In this document: piece by piece, positions 1 through 7,405 of the stretch
Layout: each line of letters begins with the position of its first letter
How positions within the stretch are numbered: the first letter of the stretch is position 1
Assembly (NCBI GenBank): GCA_028287545.1
Contig: JAQBPL010000290.1
Span: 1-7,462 of the forward strand
Direction: 5' to 3'
Origin: Vulcanimicrobiota bacterium
Lineage (GTDB): Bacteria > Eremiobacterota > Eremiobacteria > Baltobacterales > Baltobacteraceae
Length of the DNA stretch: 7,462 nucleotides
Translations under genes and position numbers: made by a program
The notes under the pieces: generated by a model
Seen by the model: only the letters and a program-made list of their open reading frames with translations
Told to the model about the DNA's origin: nothing
Databases searched by the model: none

Positions 1-205
1 CGACCGGCGTCGCAGTGGGTGTCGGCGTTACGCCCGCGGGGGTCGCGCTCGGCGTCGGCGTTGCGCCGGCCGGCGTCGCCGTCGGGACGGCTGTTGGGAC
101 GGCAGTGGGCGGCGGCGGACCGACGCCGGGGACCGACGCATTTTGCGAGCAGCCCGCGGCGAGGAGCACGATTGCCGTCGCGGCGACGGCGCGTGGATTG
201 AGCAT
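1..205 (-). CDS. Putative lipoprotein with Pro/Thr-rich linker (N-terminal part, runs off left edge)
   Basis: An open frame starts at ATG 205-203 and stays open to the window edge, giving 68 codons with no stop. The protein starts MLNPRAVAATAIVLLAAGCS: a short n-region with one Arg, a hydrophobic core at residues 6-17, and a lipobox (LAAGC) with Cys19 as the expected lipidation site. This predicts export by Sec, cleavage by signal peptidase II and anchoring in a membrane outer leaflet. After about ten residues the sequence becomes Pro/Thr/Ala/Val-rich (residues about 30-68), with an 11-residue repeat of the type ATPAG-x-TPTP-x. Such segments usually act as extended linkers between the anchor and a folded domain, which lies outside the window, so the function is unknown. 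A strong Shine-Dalgarno sequence 8 nt upstream supports the start. The gene lies 88 bp downstream of the second regulator on the same strand and could be read from the same transcript or from its own promoter. Confidence 0.82.
   Translation of the reverse strand, partial: MLNPRAVAATAIVLLAAGCSQNASVPGVGPPPPTAVPTAVPTATPAGATPTPSATPAGVTPTPTATPV
14..79 (-). repeat. 33-bp tandem repeat inside the lipoprotein linker
   Basis: Two full copies, 79-47 and 46-14 on the minus strand, encode ATPAGATPTPS and ATPAGVTPTPT. A third copy begins at 13 (ATPV) and runs off the edge. The unit is an exact multiple of three, so changes in copy number would keep the frame. A looser VPTA-VPTA repeat precedes it, at about 82-106. 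Confidence 0.75.
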
Positions 206-213
206 GTGAGGAA

Positions 214-221
214 CTCTCCTT
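214..221 (-). promoter_or_regulatory. Ribosome binding site of the lipoprotein gene
   Basis: The minus strand reads AAGGAGAG here, 8 nt upstream of the ATG at 205. It is the best Shine-Dalgarno match in the window. It fixes the lipoprotein start and supports this frame over the overlapping plus-strand open frames. Confidence 0.75.
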
Positions 222-240
222 GTCGGAGGCATCCTCTCGC

Positions 241-253
241 ATGGACCGTCCAT
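241..253. repeat. 13-bp inverted repeat upstream of the lipoprotein gene
   Basis: ATGGAC-c-GTCCAT is a perfect inverted repeat with 6-bp arms and a 1-nt centre. It lies 36-48 bp upstream of the lipoprotein ATG. The symmetry and position fit a dimeric-protein operator, but it could be chance. It is too tight to form a stable RNA hairpin without opening the inner pairs. Confidence 0.35.
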
Positions 254-255
254 CC

Positions 256-279
256 AGCGTCCAAGTGACTTCGGACGCT
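256..279 (-). terminator. Possible hairpin after the second regulator gene
   Basis: On the minus strand AGCGTCC and GGACGCT form a 7-bp stem around a 10-nt loop, and the loop can pair further (AAG with CTT, leaving one bulged base). It begins 14 nt past the TGA stop at 294-296. No T-run follows, so a classical intrinsic terminator is not supported. It may instead be an mRNA 3'-end stabiliser, a weak terminator or an operator. Confidence 0.35.
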
Positions 280-293
280 CGGGGGCGGCGAAT

Positions 294-3200
294 TCAGCTC
301 GCTCCGGCCGACCTCGAGAGGGCGCGGCTGAAAGGCAACGCCCGATACGCCTTCGCATCGTCGGGAGCCAACTCGGCGAGACGCTTCCGCAGCAGCCGCC
401 GCCCTTCGTCGGCGGAACGCTTCGCGGCGGCCGAATCACCGGCGGCAAGATGGAAGCGGCTCAAGACGAGCTGGACGCGAGCGGGGTGCTTGGCCGAAGC
501 GACGTCGAGCTGGGCTAACTCCTGCGCGGCCTCGCGCGCTGCCTCCAGCTCGCCGGCGCGCAGCAGCGTCTCGACCAGATAGCACAGCTCGTTCGGTAAC
601 GAACGCACGCCGCCGGCCGCGCGGCGGATCGCGATCCCCTCGCGCAGATCGCGCAGGCCCTCGTCGTTCTTGCCGAGCGCGACGTTGGCCGTACCGAGCA
701 TGACGAGAGCTTCCGCCAGATGCCGCGTCTCGCCGGTTTCGCGGGTGAGCTCGACGGCGCGCCGGCCGAGCGCCGCCGAGACCTCGAATCGTTCGCGCAC
801 GAGTTCCGCTTCGGCCCGGTTGATCGCCGCGGTCACGACCCCGTCGCGTGCGCCGATCCCCGCGGCGATCTGGTCGGCGCGCTCCCAGAAGCGCAGCGCG
901 TCCACGATTCGGCCCAGCTCGAACTCGAGCGTGCCGCGATTGTTCAGCGTTGCGGTAAGCGCGCGGAGGCCCCCGATGCGTTCGAACGTCGCGAGCGCAA
1001 GATCGGAATGCTCGCGCATGCGCAGCGCGTCGCCGTTCGAGTGCGCGACATACGAGAGGATGCCGTACGCCTTCCCTTCCGACTCGACGTCGCCGACCCG
1101 CCGCGCAAGCGCGAGCTGCTCCTGGGCGGCCCGTGCGCCGATCTCCATCTCCTCCAGCGTAAACGCGCAATTGACTTCGGCGTTGAGCAGATCGAACCAC
1201 TCCGCCGGAGTGCTCGACTCGGTCAGGACGGCGCGCCGCTGCCGCAACGTCTCGAGCGCGCGCGCACCATTTCCGATCCGCACCTGAACGTTCGCGAGCC
1301 GAATGCTCAAACGCGCCTGAACGGCCGGATCGACGCCGTGCCGCGCAAGATCGGCGGCCTCGGCCAGCGACGGTTCGGCATCGGTGATCCGGCCTTGTCC
1401 CACCAGCATCCACGCCCGCGCGTCCAGCGCCGCGATCCGCCGGTTCACATCGCCGGACGATTCGGCGGAGGCGAACATGGCATCGATCGTCGCGGCATGC
1501 CGCGGGTCGTCGCCGCCCTGCGCGAAGTGTGAAGCCCACTCCTCGAGCACTGCAAAGCGTTCCGCGCCCCCGAGCCGTTCGGCGATTTCGTCGATTCGCT
1601 CGAGATCGTGCTTCCGGCCGGCGACGTCCGCACCGCGCCGGGAGGCGCGCAGCGCGGTCGCGAGCGCCGTGAAGCGCTCCGCGTCGGCGGCTGCCAGGTC
1701 GGCCGCGCGGCGCGCGAACGCCGCCGCTTCCTCGTTCGCGAACACGGCAAACGCCGCTTCCGCGGCTCGCAGATACGCGGCTTGCGCGCGTTCGGCGTCG
1801 CCGGCGAGATCCCAGTGCCGGGCGACGACCGCGAGCGCCGCGCGATCCGCGTCCGCCGATCGTTCGAGTAGGCGCGCGATGCGGCGGTGGCGCGGCCGGC
1901 GCTGCGCCGGCTCGGTCGCCGCATAGATCGCGCTGGCGATGAGCGCGTGCGAGAACGTGTACGTTCCGGCATCGGACGCCGAGGCATACACGAGCCGGCG
2001 CAGCAGCAATTCGTCCAGCGCATCCTCGACCAGCGTCTCGCTCCATCCGCCGGCCGCCGCGACCGCATCGATGGTGAACGAGCGGCCGACGGTCGCGGCG
2101 ACGTCCGCCATGGCACGCACGTCGGGCGCAAGTCGATCCACTCGCGCGAGGATCGCGTCGCCCACCGTGCGCACGGCACCGTCGGCGTCCGGAACGGTTC
2201 CGGTTTCCTCGTAGCTGCGCAGCAGCTGCCAGGCGAAGAGCGGGTTCCCTTCGCTCAACCGCGCAACCACCGGCGCGAGCTCCGGCGGAGCGTGCTCGAA
2301 CGCCGGGGTACGCGCGATCAGATCGCCGATCTCGTCCTCACGCAACGCCGCGAGCGTCAGCCGCGTCGCGCGCTGCTCGCTCTGCAGCCGGCGCGCCAGC
2401 GCGGGAATGCTTCCCAGCGCGTCGGACTGCTCCGGGCGATAGGTCACGAGCAACAGCAGCGGAGCACCGCTGCCGCGCCGCGCGATCGCTTCGATCGCGT
2501 CGACGGTGTCCCGCCCGGCCCAATGCATGTCCTCGAGGATCAGCACGAGCGGCCGCGCGCGCGCGATCGCCTCGAAGAACCGCGCCAGCGCTTCGTGCAG
2601 GCGCAGGCGGGCGCGATCCTGGTCGAGCGTTTCGGCGGCGCTCAGATCCGGGCGGATCGCCCGAATCTCCGGCAGCACGCCTGTCAGCGCACTGGCCCAC
2701 ACGTCGTCGAGCGCGTCGCGCCCGAGTGCCGGCAGACCGCGCTGGGCGGCGACGATCAGAGCCTGATAGGGAGTGCTTTCCGGTTGGCCGGTGAAGCCGA
2801 CGAGAACGCGGCCACCCTCGCGCTCCGCGAGTTCGGCCAACTCCGCCGCGAGCCGCGACTTGCCCACTCCGGCATCCGCGGCGAGCATCACGGTACCGCC
2901 GAAGCCGCGCGCCGCGCGCATCCACGAACGGCGCAGCGCATCGAGTTCACTGCGCCGGCCCACGAACGGCGTATCCCGCGCCTCGCGGACGACGGCGTCC
3001 GCCGCGAACGGCGACGGCGACGACTCGGGCTCGCGCAGCGTCAAGCCGGCGAAGATGGCGTCGCGCAGCGCGACGGTCTCCGGCATCGGCTCGACGTCGA
3101 GCGCTTCGCGCAGCCGAGACGCGAATCGCTCGTACGTGGCGAGCGCTCCCGAACGGTCACCGTCTTCGTAGCGCGCGCCAATCAGTTCTCGCAGCGCGTC

Positions 3201-3854
3201 TTCACGCATGTCGTCATAGCTCAGCAGCCGCTCCGCGCTGCGAATCGCGGCGGCGAAATCGCGCCGCCGGCGCGCAGCGACGCACACATCGCGCAGCGCG
3301 TCGAGATAGAACGTGCGAAGCCGCTCGCGCTCCACGACGACCCACTCGTCTTCGGCTCCGTCGAGAAGATCGCCGCGGTAGAGTTCGACCACGGCCGCGG
3401 CGCGCTCCGGATCACCGATGCCGTCGAGGAAGGTCGCGATGTCGACCGGCGCCGCGGCGTGATTCCAGCCGATCCGCCCGCCCTCGTCGAGGATCCATTC
3501 CAAGCCGTAATCCGGCAGCGCCTGCCGCAGCCGATGCACGTGGCGCCTCAGGTTCGAGCGCGCTTCGACGTCCGGCTCATCCGGCCACAGCGCCGCCGCG
3601 ACGGCCGCGCGCGGAACCAGCTCGCGCCGAAGCGCCAGAAAGGCGAGCAGCATGAGACATCGCGCCGGCACGGTCTTGGGCCATCGGACGCCGTCGGCGC
3701 TCAACCACGGAGAACCGAACAGCGTTACGGCGAGGCGCGGCTTCAACGGCGACTCCGAACGAGGCGGCTCCACCAGCCCGCGCCGCCGGATCTGAAACGA
3801 TGAACTGCCACGCGAGCCAAGAGATCGCTCTTTCGAGCCGCGCTTCGCCTTCAC
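294..3854 (-). CDS. Large SARP/AfsR-like regulator: winged helix-BTAD-STAND ATPase-TPR (downstream copy)
   Basis: This predicted cytoplasmic transcription factor is 1,186 residues long from a GTG at 3854. After a Lys/Arg/Ser-rich N-terminal extension (1-37), residues about 40-130 form an OmpR-like winged helix; its recognition-helix region reads ARSNLRRHVHRLRQAL. A BTAD domain follows (about 133-270, with DEWVVVERERLR and RYEDGDRSGALATYERF). The AAA/STAND ATPase (about 295-560) has Walker A ADAGVGKS (Lys332; Ala326 replaces the usual first Gly), Walker B LVLILEDMHWA (Asp442) and the sensor-like LLLLVTYRPEQ. The rest is an Ala-rich helical TPR-like array with no C-terminal LuxR helix-turn-helix. 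Nothing in the sequence identifies the signal or the targets. The start is uncertain: AGGAG overlaps the GTG, whereas TTG at 3746 has GGAG six bases upstream and matches the start of the paralogue, giving 1,150 residues. The gene lies 19 bp (or 127 bp) after the upstream paralogue, so co-transcription is likely. Confidence 0.9.
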   Translation of the reverse strand: MKAKRGSKERSLGSRGSSSFQIRRRGLVEPPRSESPLKPRLAVTLFGSPWLSADGVRWPKTVPARCLMLLAFLALRRELVPRAAVAAALWPDEPDVEARSNLRRHVHRLRQALPDYGLEWILDEGGRIGWNHAAAPVDIATFLDGIGDPERAAAVVELYRGDLLDGAEDEWVVVERERLRTFYLDALRDVCVAARRRRDFAAAIRSAERLLSYDDMREDALRELIGARYEDGDRSGALATYERFASRLREALDVEPMPETVALRDAIFAGLTLREPESSPSPFAADAVVREARDTPFVGRRSELDALRRSWMRAARGFGGTVMLAADAGVGKSRLAAELAELAEREGGRVLVGFTGQPESTPYQALIVAAQRGLPALGRDALDDVWASALTGVLPEIRAIRPDLSAAETLDQDRARLRLHEALARFFEAIARARPLVLILEDMHWAGRDTVDAIEAIARRGSGAPLLLLVTYRPEQSDALGSIPALARRLQSEQRATRLTLAALREDEIGDLIARTPAFEHAPPELAPVVARLSEGNPLFAWQLLRSYEETGTVPDADGAVRTVGDAILARVDRLAPDVRAMADVAATVGRSFTIDAVAAAGGWSETLVEDALDELLLRRLVYASASDAGTYTFSHALIASAIYAATEPAQRRPRHRRIARLLERSADADRAALAVVARHWDLAGDAERAQAAYLRAAEAAFAVFANEEAAAFARRAADLAAADAERFTALATALRASRRGADVAGRKHDLERIDEIAERLGGAERFAVLEEWASHFAQGGDDPRHAATIDAMFASAESSGDVNRRIAALDARAWMLVGQGRITDAEPSLAEAADLARHGVDPAVQARLSIRLANVQVRIGNGARALETLRQRRAVLTESSTPAEWFDLLNAEVNCAFTLEEMEIGARAAQEQLALARRVGDVESEGKAYGILSYVAHSNGDALRMREHSDLALATFERIGGLRALTATLNNRGTLEFELGRIVDALRFWERADQIAAGIGARDGVVTAAINRAEAELVRERFEVSAALGRRAVELTRETGETRHLAEALVMLGTANVALGKNDEGLRDLREGIAIRRAAGGVRSLPNELCYLVETLLRAGELEAAREAAQELAQLDVASAKHPARVQLVLSRFHLAAGDSAAAKRSADEGRRLLRKRLAELAPDDAKAYRALPFSRALSRSAGAS

Positions 3855-3873
3855 TCCTGCCGGCTCCGGCGGT

Positions 3874-6800
3874 TTATCGCCGCCCGGAGTGCGCCGACAG
3901 CGCGCGGCTGAACGGCAGGGTGCGATACGCCTTCGCGTCGGAGGGCGTCAACTCGGCGAGTCGCCGGCGCAGCAGTCGCCGGCCTTCGTCGGCGCACCGC
4001 TTCGCCGCGGCGAAATCGCCGGCGGCGTGATGGAAGCTGCTCAAGACGTGCTGGACGCGAGCCGGATATTTCGCCGAGGCGACGTCGAGCCGGGCCAACT
4101 CATCGGCGGCCCGCCGCGCTGCCGCAAGATCCCCGGCGCGCAGCGACGCCTCGACCAGATGGCACAACTCGTTCGGCAGCGAACGCGCACCGCCGGCCGC
4201 GCGGCGCATCGCGATCCCTTCGTGCAGATCACGCAACCCCTCGTCGCGATTGCCCAGCGCAACGTTCGCCGTACCGTGCAGGACGAGCGCCTCCGCGAGG
4301 TGGCGCTTCTCGCCCGTCTCGCGAGTGAGCTGGAGCGCGCGCCGGCCGTGCGCCGCCGAAACGTCGAATCGTTCCCGCACGAGTTCCGCTTCAGCGCGAT
4401 TGATCGCCGCGGTCACGACGCCGTCACGCGCGCCGATCCCCTCGCAGATCTGCGCGGCGCGCTCCCAGAAGCGCAGCGCGTCGTCGATTCGGCCCAGTTC
4501 GAACTCGAGCGTACCGCGATTGAGCAGCGTCACGCCGAGCGCGTGCTCGCTGCCAATGCGTTCGAAGGTCGCCACGGCGAGATCGGAATGCTCGCGCATG
4601 CGAAGCGCGTCGCCTTGCCAGTGCGCAACGTACGAGAGAGCGCCGTGCGCCTTGCCCTCCGAATCGAGGTCGCCGACTCGCCGCGCGAGCGCAAGCAGCT
4701 CGGCCCCGGCGCGCCCCCCGATCTCCATCTCTTCCAGCGTGAACGCGCAATTGACCTCGGCGCCGAGCAGATCGAGCCACTCCGCCGGACTGCTCGACTC
4801 CTCGAGCAGAGCGCGCCGGCGACGCAGCACCTCGAGCGCGCTCGCAGACTTTCCAAGCCGCGACTGAACGTGGGTGAGCTGAATGGTCACGCGCGCCAGA
4901 ACGGCCGGGTCACCGTGGTGCGTCGCGAGAGCGATGGCTTCCACCAGCGAGGGTTCGGCATCCGCGACGCGGCCTCGCGCCACCAGCATGCGGGCCCGAG
5001 CAGCCAGCGCCGCGATCCGCCGGTCCACGTCGCCCGACGACTCGGCCGACGCGAACATCGCATCGATCGTCGCGACATGGCCCGCGTCGTCACCGCCTTG
5101 CGCGTAGTATGCAGCGCGCGCTTCGAGCACGAGAAAGCGTTCCTGGTCCCCGAGCCGGGCGGCGATTTCGCCGATGCGTTCCAGATCGAGCCTGCGGCCC
5201 GCATCGTCCGCGCGGAGCTGCCCTGCACGAAGCGCGATCGCGAGCGCGGCGAATTTCTCCGCGTCGCCGCGTGCAAGGTCGGCCGAGCGGCACGCATACG
5301 CCGCCGCCTCGTCGTGGGCGAAGACCGTGAAGGCCGCCTCCGCGGCCCGCAGGTATGCGGTCCGCGCGCGTTCGGGATCACCGGCGAGATCCCAATGCCG
5401 GGCAGTGACCGCGAGCATCGCGCGATCCGCGTGCGCCGATCGTTCGAGCAGGCGCGCGATGCGGCGATGGCGCTGGGCGCGCAAACCCGGCTCCGTCGCC
5501 GCGTAGATCGTGTGCGCGACGAGCGCGTGCGAGAACATATACGTTCCGGCGTCGACCGTCGACGCATACACCAGTCGCCGCAGCAGCAGTTCGTCCAGCG
5601 CATCGCCGACCAGCGTCTCGCTCCATCCGCCGGCGACGGCAACTGCGTCGACCGCGAACGCGGCGCCGACGGTCGCAGCAGCGTCGGCCACCGCGCGGAC
5701 GTCCGGCGCAAGCCGATCCACCCGCGCCAGGATCGCATCACCCACCGTGCGCATCGCGCCGTCGGCGTCGGGAATGCGTCCGGTTTCCTCGTAGCTGCGC
5801 AGCAGCTGCAAGGCAAAGAGCGCGTTGCCTTCGCTCAACCGCGCGACGGCCGGCGCAAGTTCCGCGGGAGCGCTCTCGAAGACCGGAGTGCGCGCGATCA
5901 GTTCGCCGATCTCGTCGTCGCGCAACGGCGCGAGCGTCAGGCGCGTCGCTCGCTGCTCGCTCTGCAGCCGGCGCGCCAGCGCGCGAACGTCGCCCGCCGC
6001 GTCGGCTTCCTCCGGGCGGTACGTCGCTATGAGCAGCAGCGGAGCGCCGGCGGCGCGCCGCGCGATCGCTTCGATCGCGTCGATGGTGTCGCGTCCGGCC
6101 CAATGCAGATCCTCGAGGATCAGCACGAGCGGCCGCGCGCGCGCAATCGTCTCGAAAAATTGCGCCAGCGCTTCGTGCAGGCGAAGCCGCGCGCGATCCC
6201 CATCGAGCCTTTGGGCAGCGCTCAGATCCGATCGAATCGCGCGAATCTCCGGCAGCACGCCTGCGAGTGCGCTCGCCCAGACGTCGTCGAGCGCGTCCCG
6301 GCCCAGTGCCGGCAAACCCCGTTGCGCGGCGGCCACCAGCGCTTGATAGGGAGCGCTTTCGGGCTGCGCCGTGAACCCGGCCAGAACGCGGGCGCCCTCG
6401 CGTTCCGCCACTTCCGCCAGCTCCGCCACGAGCCGCGACTTCCCCATGCCGGCGTCCGCGGCGAGCAGCACGCTGCCGCCGAAGCCGCGCGCCGCGCGCA
6501 TCCACGCGCGGTGCAGCGTGTCGAGCTCACCGCGCCGGCCGACGAACGGCGTATCCCGCGCGTCCGGCTTGACTGCGTCCGCAACGGGAGGCGACGACGT
6601 TTCGGGATGGCGCAACGGCAGCCCGGCGAAGATGGCGTCGCGCAACGCGATCGTTTCCGGCATCGGTTCGACGTCGAGCGCGTCGCGCAGCCGCAGCGCG
6701 AAGCGCTCGTACGTTGCAAGCGCTCCCGAACGATCGCCCTCTTCGTAGCGCGCTCCGATCAGTTCGCGCAGCGAGTCTTCACGCAGGTCGTCGTGGCTCA

Positions 6801-7320
6801 GCAGCCGTTCGGCGTAGCGAATCGCCGCCGCGAAATCACGCCGCCGTCGCGCGGCGACGGACAAATCGCGCAGGGCTTCCAGGTACAGACCGCGCAGCCG
6901 CTCGCGCTCCACGACGATCCACTCGTGCTCGACTCCTTCGAGCAGATCGCCGCGGTAGAACTCCACCGCTTCGGCCGCGCCTTCCGGATCGCCGACTCCA
7001 TCGAGAAACATCGCGACGTCGACCGGCGCCGCCGCGTAATTCCAGCCGATCCGCCCACCCTCGTCGACGATCCAGTCCACTTCGAAATCCGGCAGCGCCT
7101 GCTTGAGCCGATGGAGGTGGCGCCGCAGGTTCGAGCGCGCATCGGCATCCGGCTCGTCCGGAAAAAGCGCCGCCGCGACGTTCGCGCGCGAAATCGGCTC
7201 GCGCCGGAGCGCCAGAAAGGCGAGCAGGATGAGACACCGGGTCGGGAGCGGCTCCGGCCAAGGGATGCCGTCCGCGCTCACCCACGGCGAACCGAACAGC
7301 GTGACGACCAAACGGGACAA
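3874..7320 (-). CDS. Large SARP/AfsR-like regulator: winged helix-BTAD-STAND ATPase-TPR (upstream copy)
   Basis: This is a 1,148-residue paralogue of the next gene, collinear with it end to end. Residues about 3-95 are the winged helix (recognition region ARSNLRRHLHRLKQAL, 61-76). BTAD covers about 96-235 (EHEWIVVERERLR; RYEEGDRSGALATYERF). The ATPase covers about 256-520, opening with DTPFVGRRGELDTL. Its Walker A is ADAGMGKS (Lys294, with Ala288 where GxxxxGK expects Gly), its Walker B LVLILEDLHWA (Asp404), and LLLIATYRPEE (428-438) is sensor-like. A helical lid or winged-helix part follows (about 525-600, TVGDAILARVDRLAPDV). Residues about 640-1120 form a TPR-like array, a probable ligand or partner surface. 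In this family ATP binding and oligomerisation usually control DNA binding; that is family knowledge, not seen here. The start used is TTG with only a weak upstream AAAGAG; another in-frame TTG follows at codon 4. It is divergent from nadD and probably first in its operon. Confidence 0.9.
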   Translation of the reverse strand: MSRLVVTLFGSPWVSADGIPWPEPLPTRCLILLAFLALRREPISRANVAAALFPDEPDADARSNLRRHLHRLKQALPDFEVDWIVDEGGRIGWNYAAAPVDVAMFLDGVGDPEGAAEAVEFYRGDLLEGVEHEWIVVERERLRGLYLEALRDLSVAARRRRDFAAAIRYAERLLSHDDLREDSLRELIGARYEEGDRSGALATYERFALRLRDALDVEPMPETIALRDAIFAGLPLRHPETSSPPVADAVKPDARDTPFVGRRGELDTLHRAWMRAARGFGGSVLLAADAGMGKSRLVAELAEVAEREGARVLAGFTAQPESAPYQALVAAAQRGLPALGRDALDDVWASALAGVLPEIRAIRSDLSAAQRLDGDRARLRLHEALAQFFETIARARPLVLILEDLHWAGRDTIDAIEAIARRAAGAPLLLIATYRPEEADAAGDVRALARRLQSEQRATRLTLAPLRDDEIGELIARTPVFESAPAELAPAVARLSEGNALFALQLLRSYEETGRIPDADGAMRTVGDAILARVDRLAPDVRAVADAAATVGAAFAVDAVAVAGGWSETLVGDALDELLLRRLVYASTVDAGTYMFSHALVAHTIYAATEPGLRAQRHRRIARLLERSAHADRAMLAVTARHWDLAGDPERARTAYLRAAEAAFTVFAHDEAAAYACRSADLARGDAEKFAALAIALRAGQLRADDAGRRLDLERIGEIAARLGDQERFLVLEARAAYYAQGGDDAGHVATIDAMFASAESSGDVDRRIAALAARARMLVARGRVADAEPSLVEAIALATHHGDPAVLARVTIQLTHVQSRLGKSASALEVLRRRRALLEESSSPAEWLDLLGAEVNCAFTLEEMEIGGRAGAELLALARRVGDLDSEGKAHGALSYVAHWQGDALRMREHSDLAVATFERIGSEHALGVTLLNRGTLEFELGRIDDALRFWERAAQICEGIGARDGVVTAAINRAEAELVRERFDVSAAHGRRALQLTRETGEKRHLAEALVLHGTANVALGNRDEGLRDLHEGIAMRRAAGGARSLPNELCHLVEASLRAGDLAAARRAADELARLDVASAKYPARVQHVLSSFHHAAGDFAAAKRCADEGRRLLRRRLAELTPSDAKAYRTLPFSRALSAHSGRR

Positions 7321-7405
7321 GCGTCCGCTCTTTCTCTGGGCGCTTGCCCTTCACTCCTACCGGCCGAAGGTTCGCATCGGAGCGCCCCGAACGCGGCCGA
7401 CGATC
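7321..7405. promoter_or_regulatory. Divergent intergenic region between the regulator pair and nadD
   Basis: This 85-bp space must hold signals for both directions unless transcription enters from outside. On the minus strand it contains the conserved leader with AGGAGTG (7358-7352). It also has short inverted repeats: GGGC-gctt-GCCC (7338-7349), CGAA-gg-TTCG (7365-7374) and CGGCCG (7361-7366). I could not assign convincing -10/-35 boxes, and nadD has no clear Shine-Dalgarno sequence close to its ATG. Confidence 0.4.

Larger units (their letters stand above)
294..7362 (-). repeat. Diverged direct tandem duplication of the regulator gene, period about 3.58 kb
   Basis: The two regulator genes form a head-to-tail direct repeat, with stop codons at 294 and 3874. 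The coding bodies align with one single-residue gap, in the linker between BTAD and ATPase. Similarity extends upstream into a leader, CCGG-y-AGGAGTGAAGG-nn-AAGCG (to about 3862 and 7362), and ends near the stop codons. I counted 79% amino-acid identity over about 237 residues of the DNA-binding/BTAD module. I see no transposase, terminal repeats or other mobile-element remains at the ends. Confidence 0.85.

Noticed and set aside
15..209. A small plus-strand frame (64 residues, Gly/Val/Ala-rich)
   Set aside because: It is the reverse complement of the lipoprotein start. The minus frame has a signal peptide, lipobox and strong ribosome binding site, whereas the plus frame has none.
1887..3803. 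A plus-strand open frame of 638 codons antisense to the downstream regulator
   Set aside because: It resembles the antisense frame of the other copy only because the two sense genes are paralogous. Its composition (many Arg, Gln and His) is typical of GC-rich shadow frames, with no supporting start site or motif.
3859..3870. GCCGG-ct-CCGGC palindrome between the two regulators, considered as a terminator
   Set aside because: The 2-nt centre leaves at best a 4-bp RNA stem, and there is no T-run. With only 19 bp between the frames, read-through is more likely.
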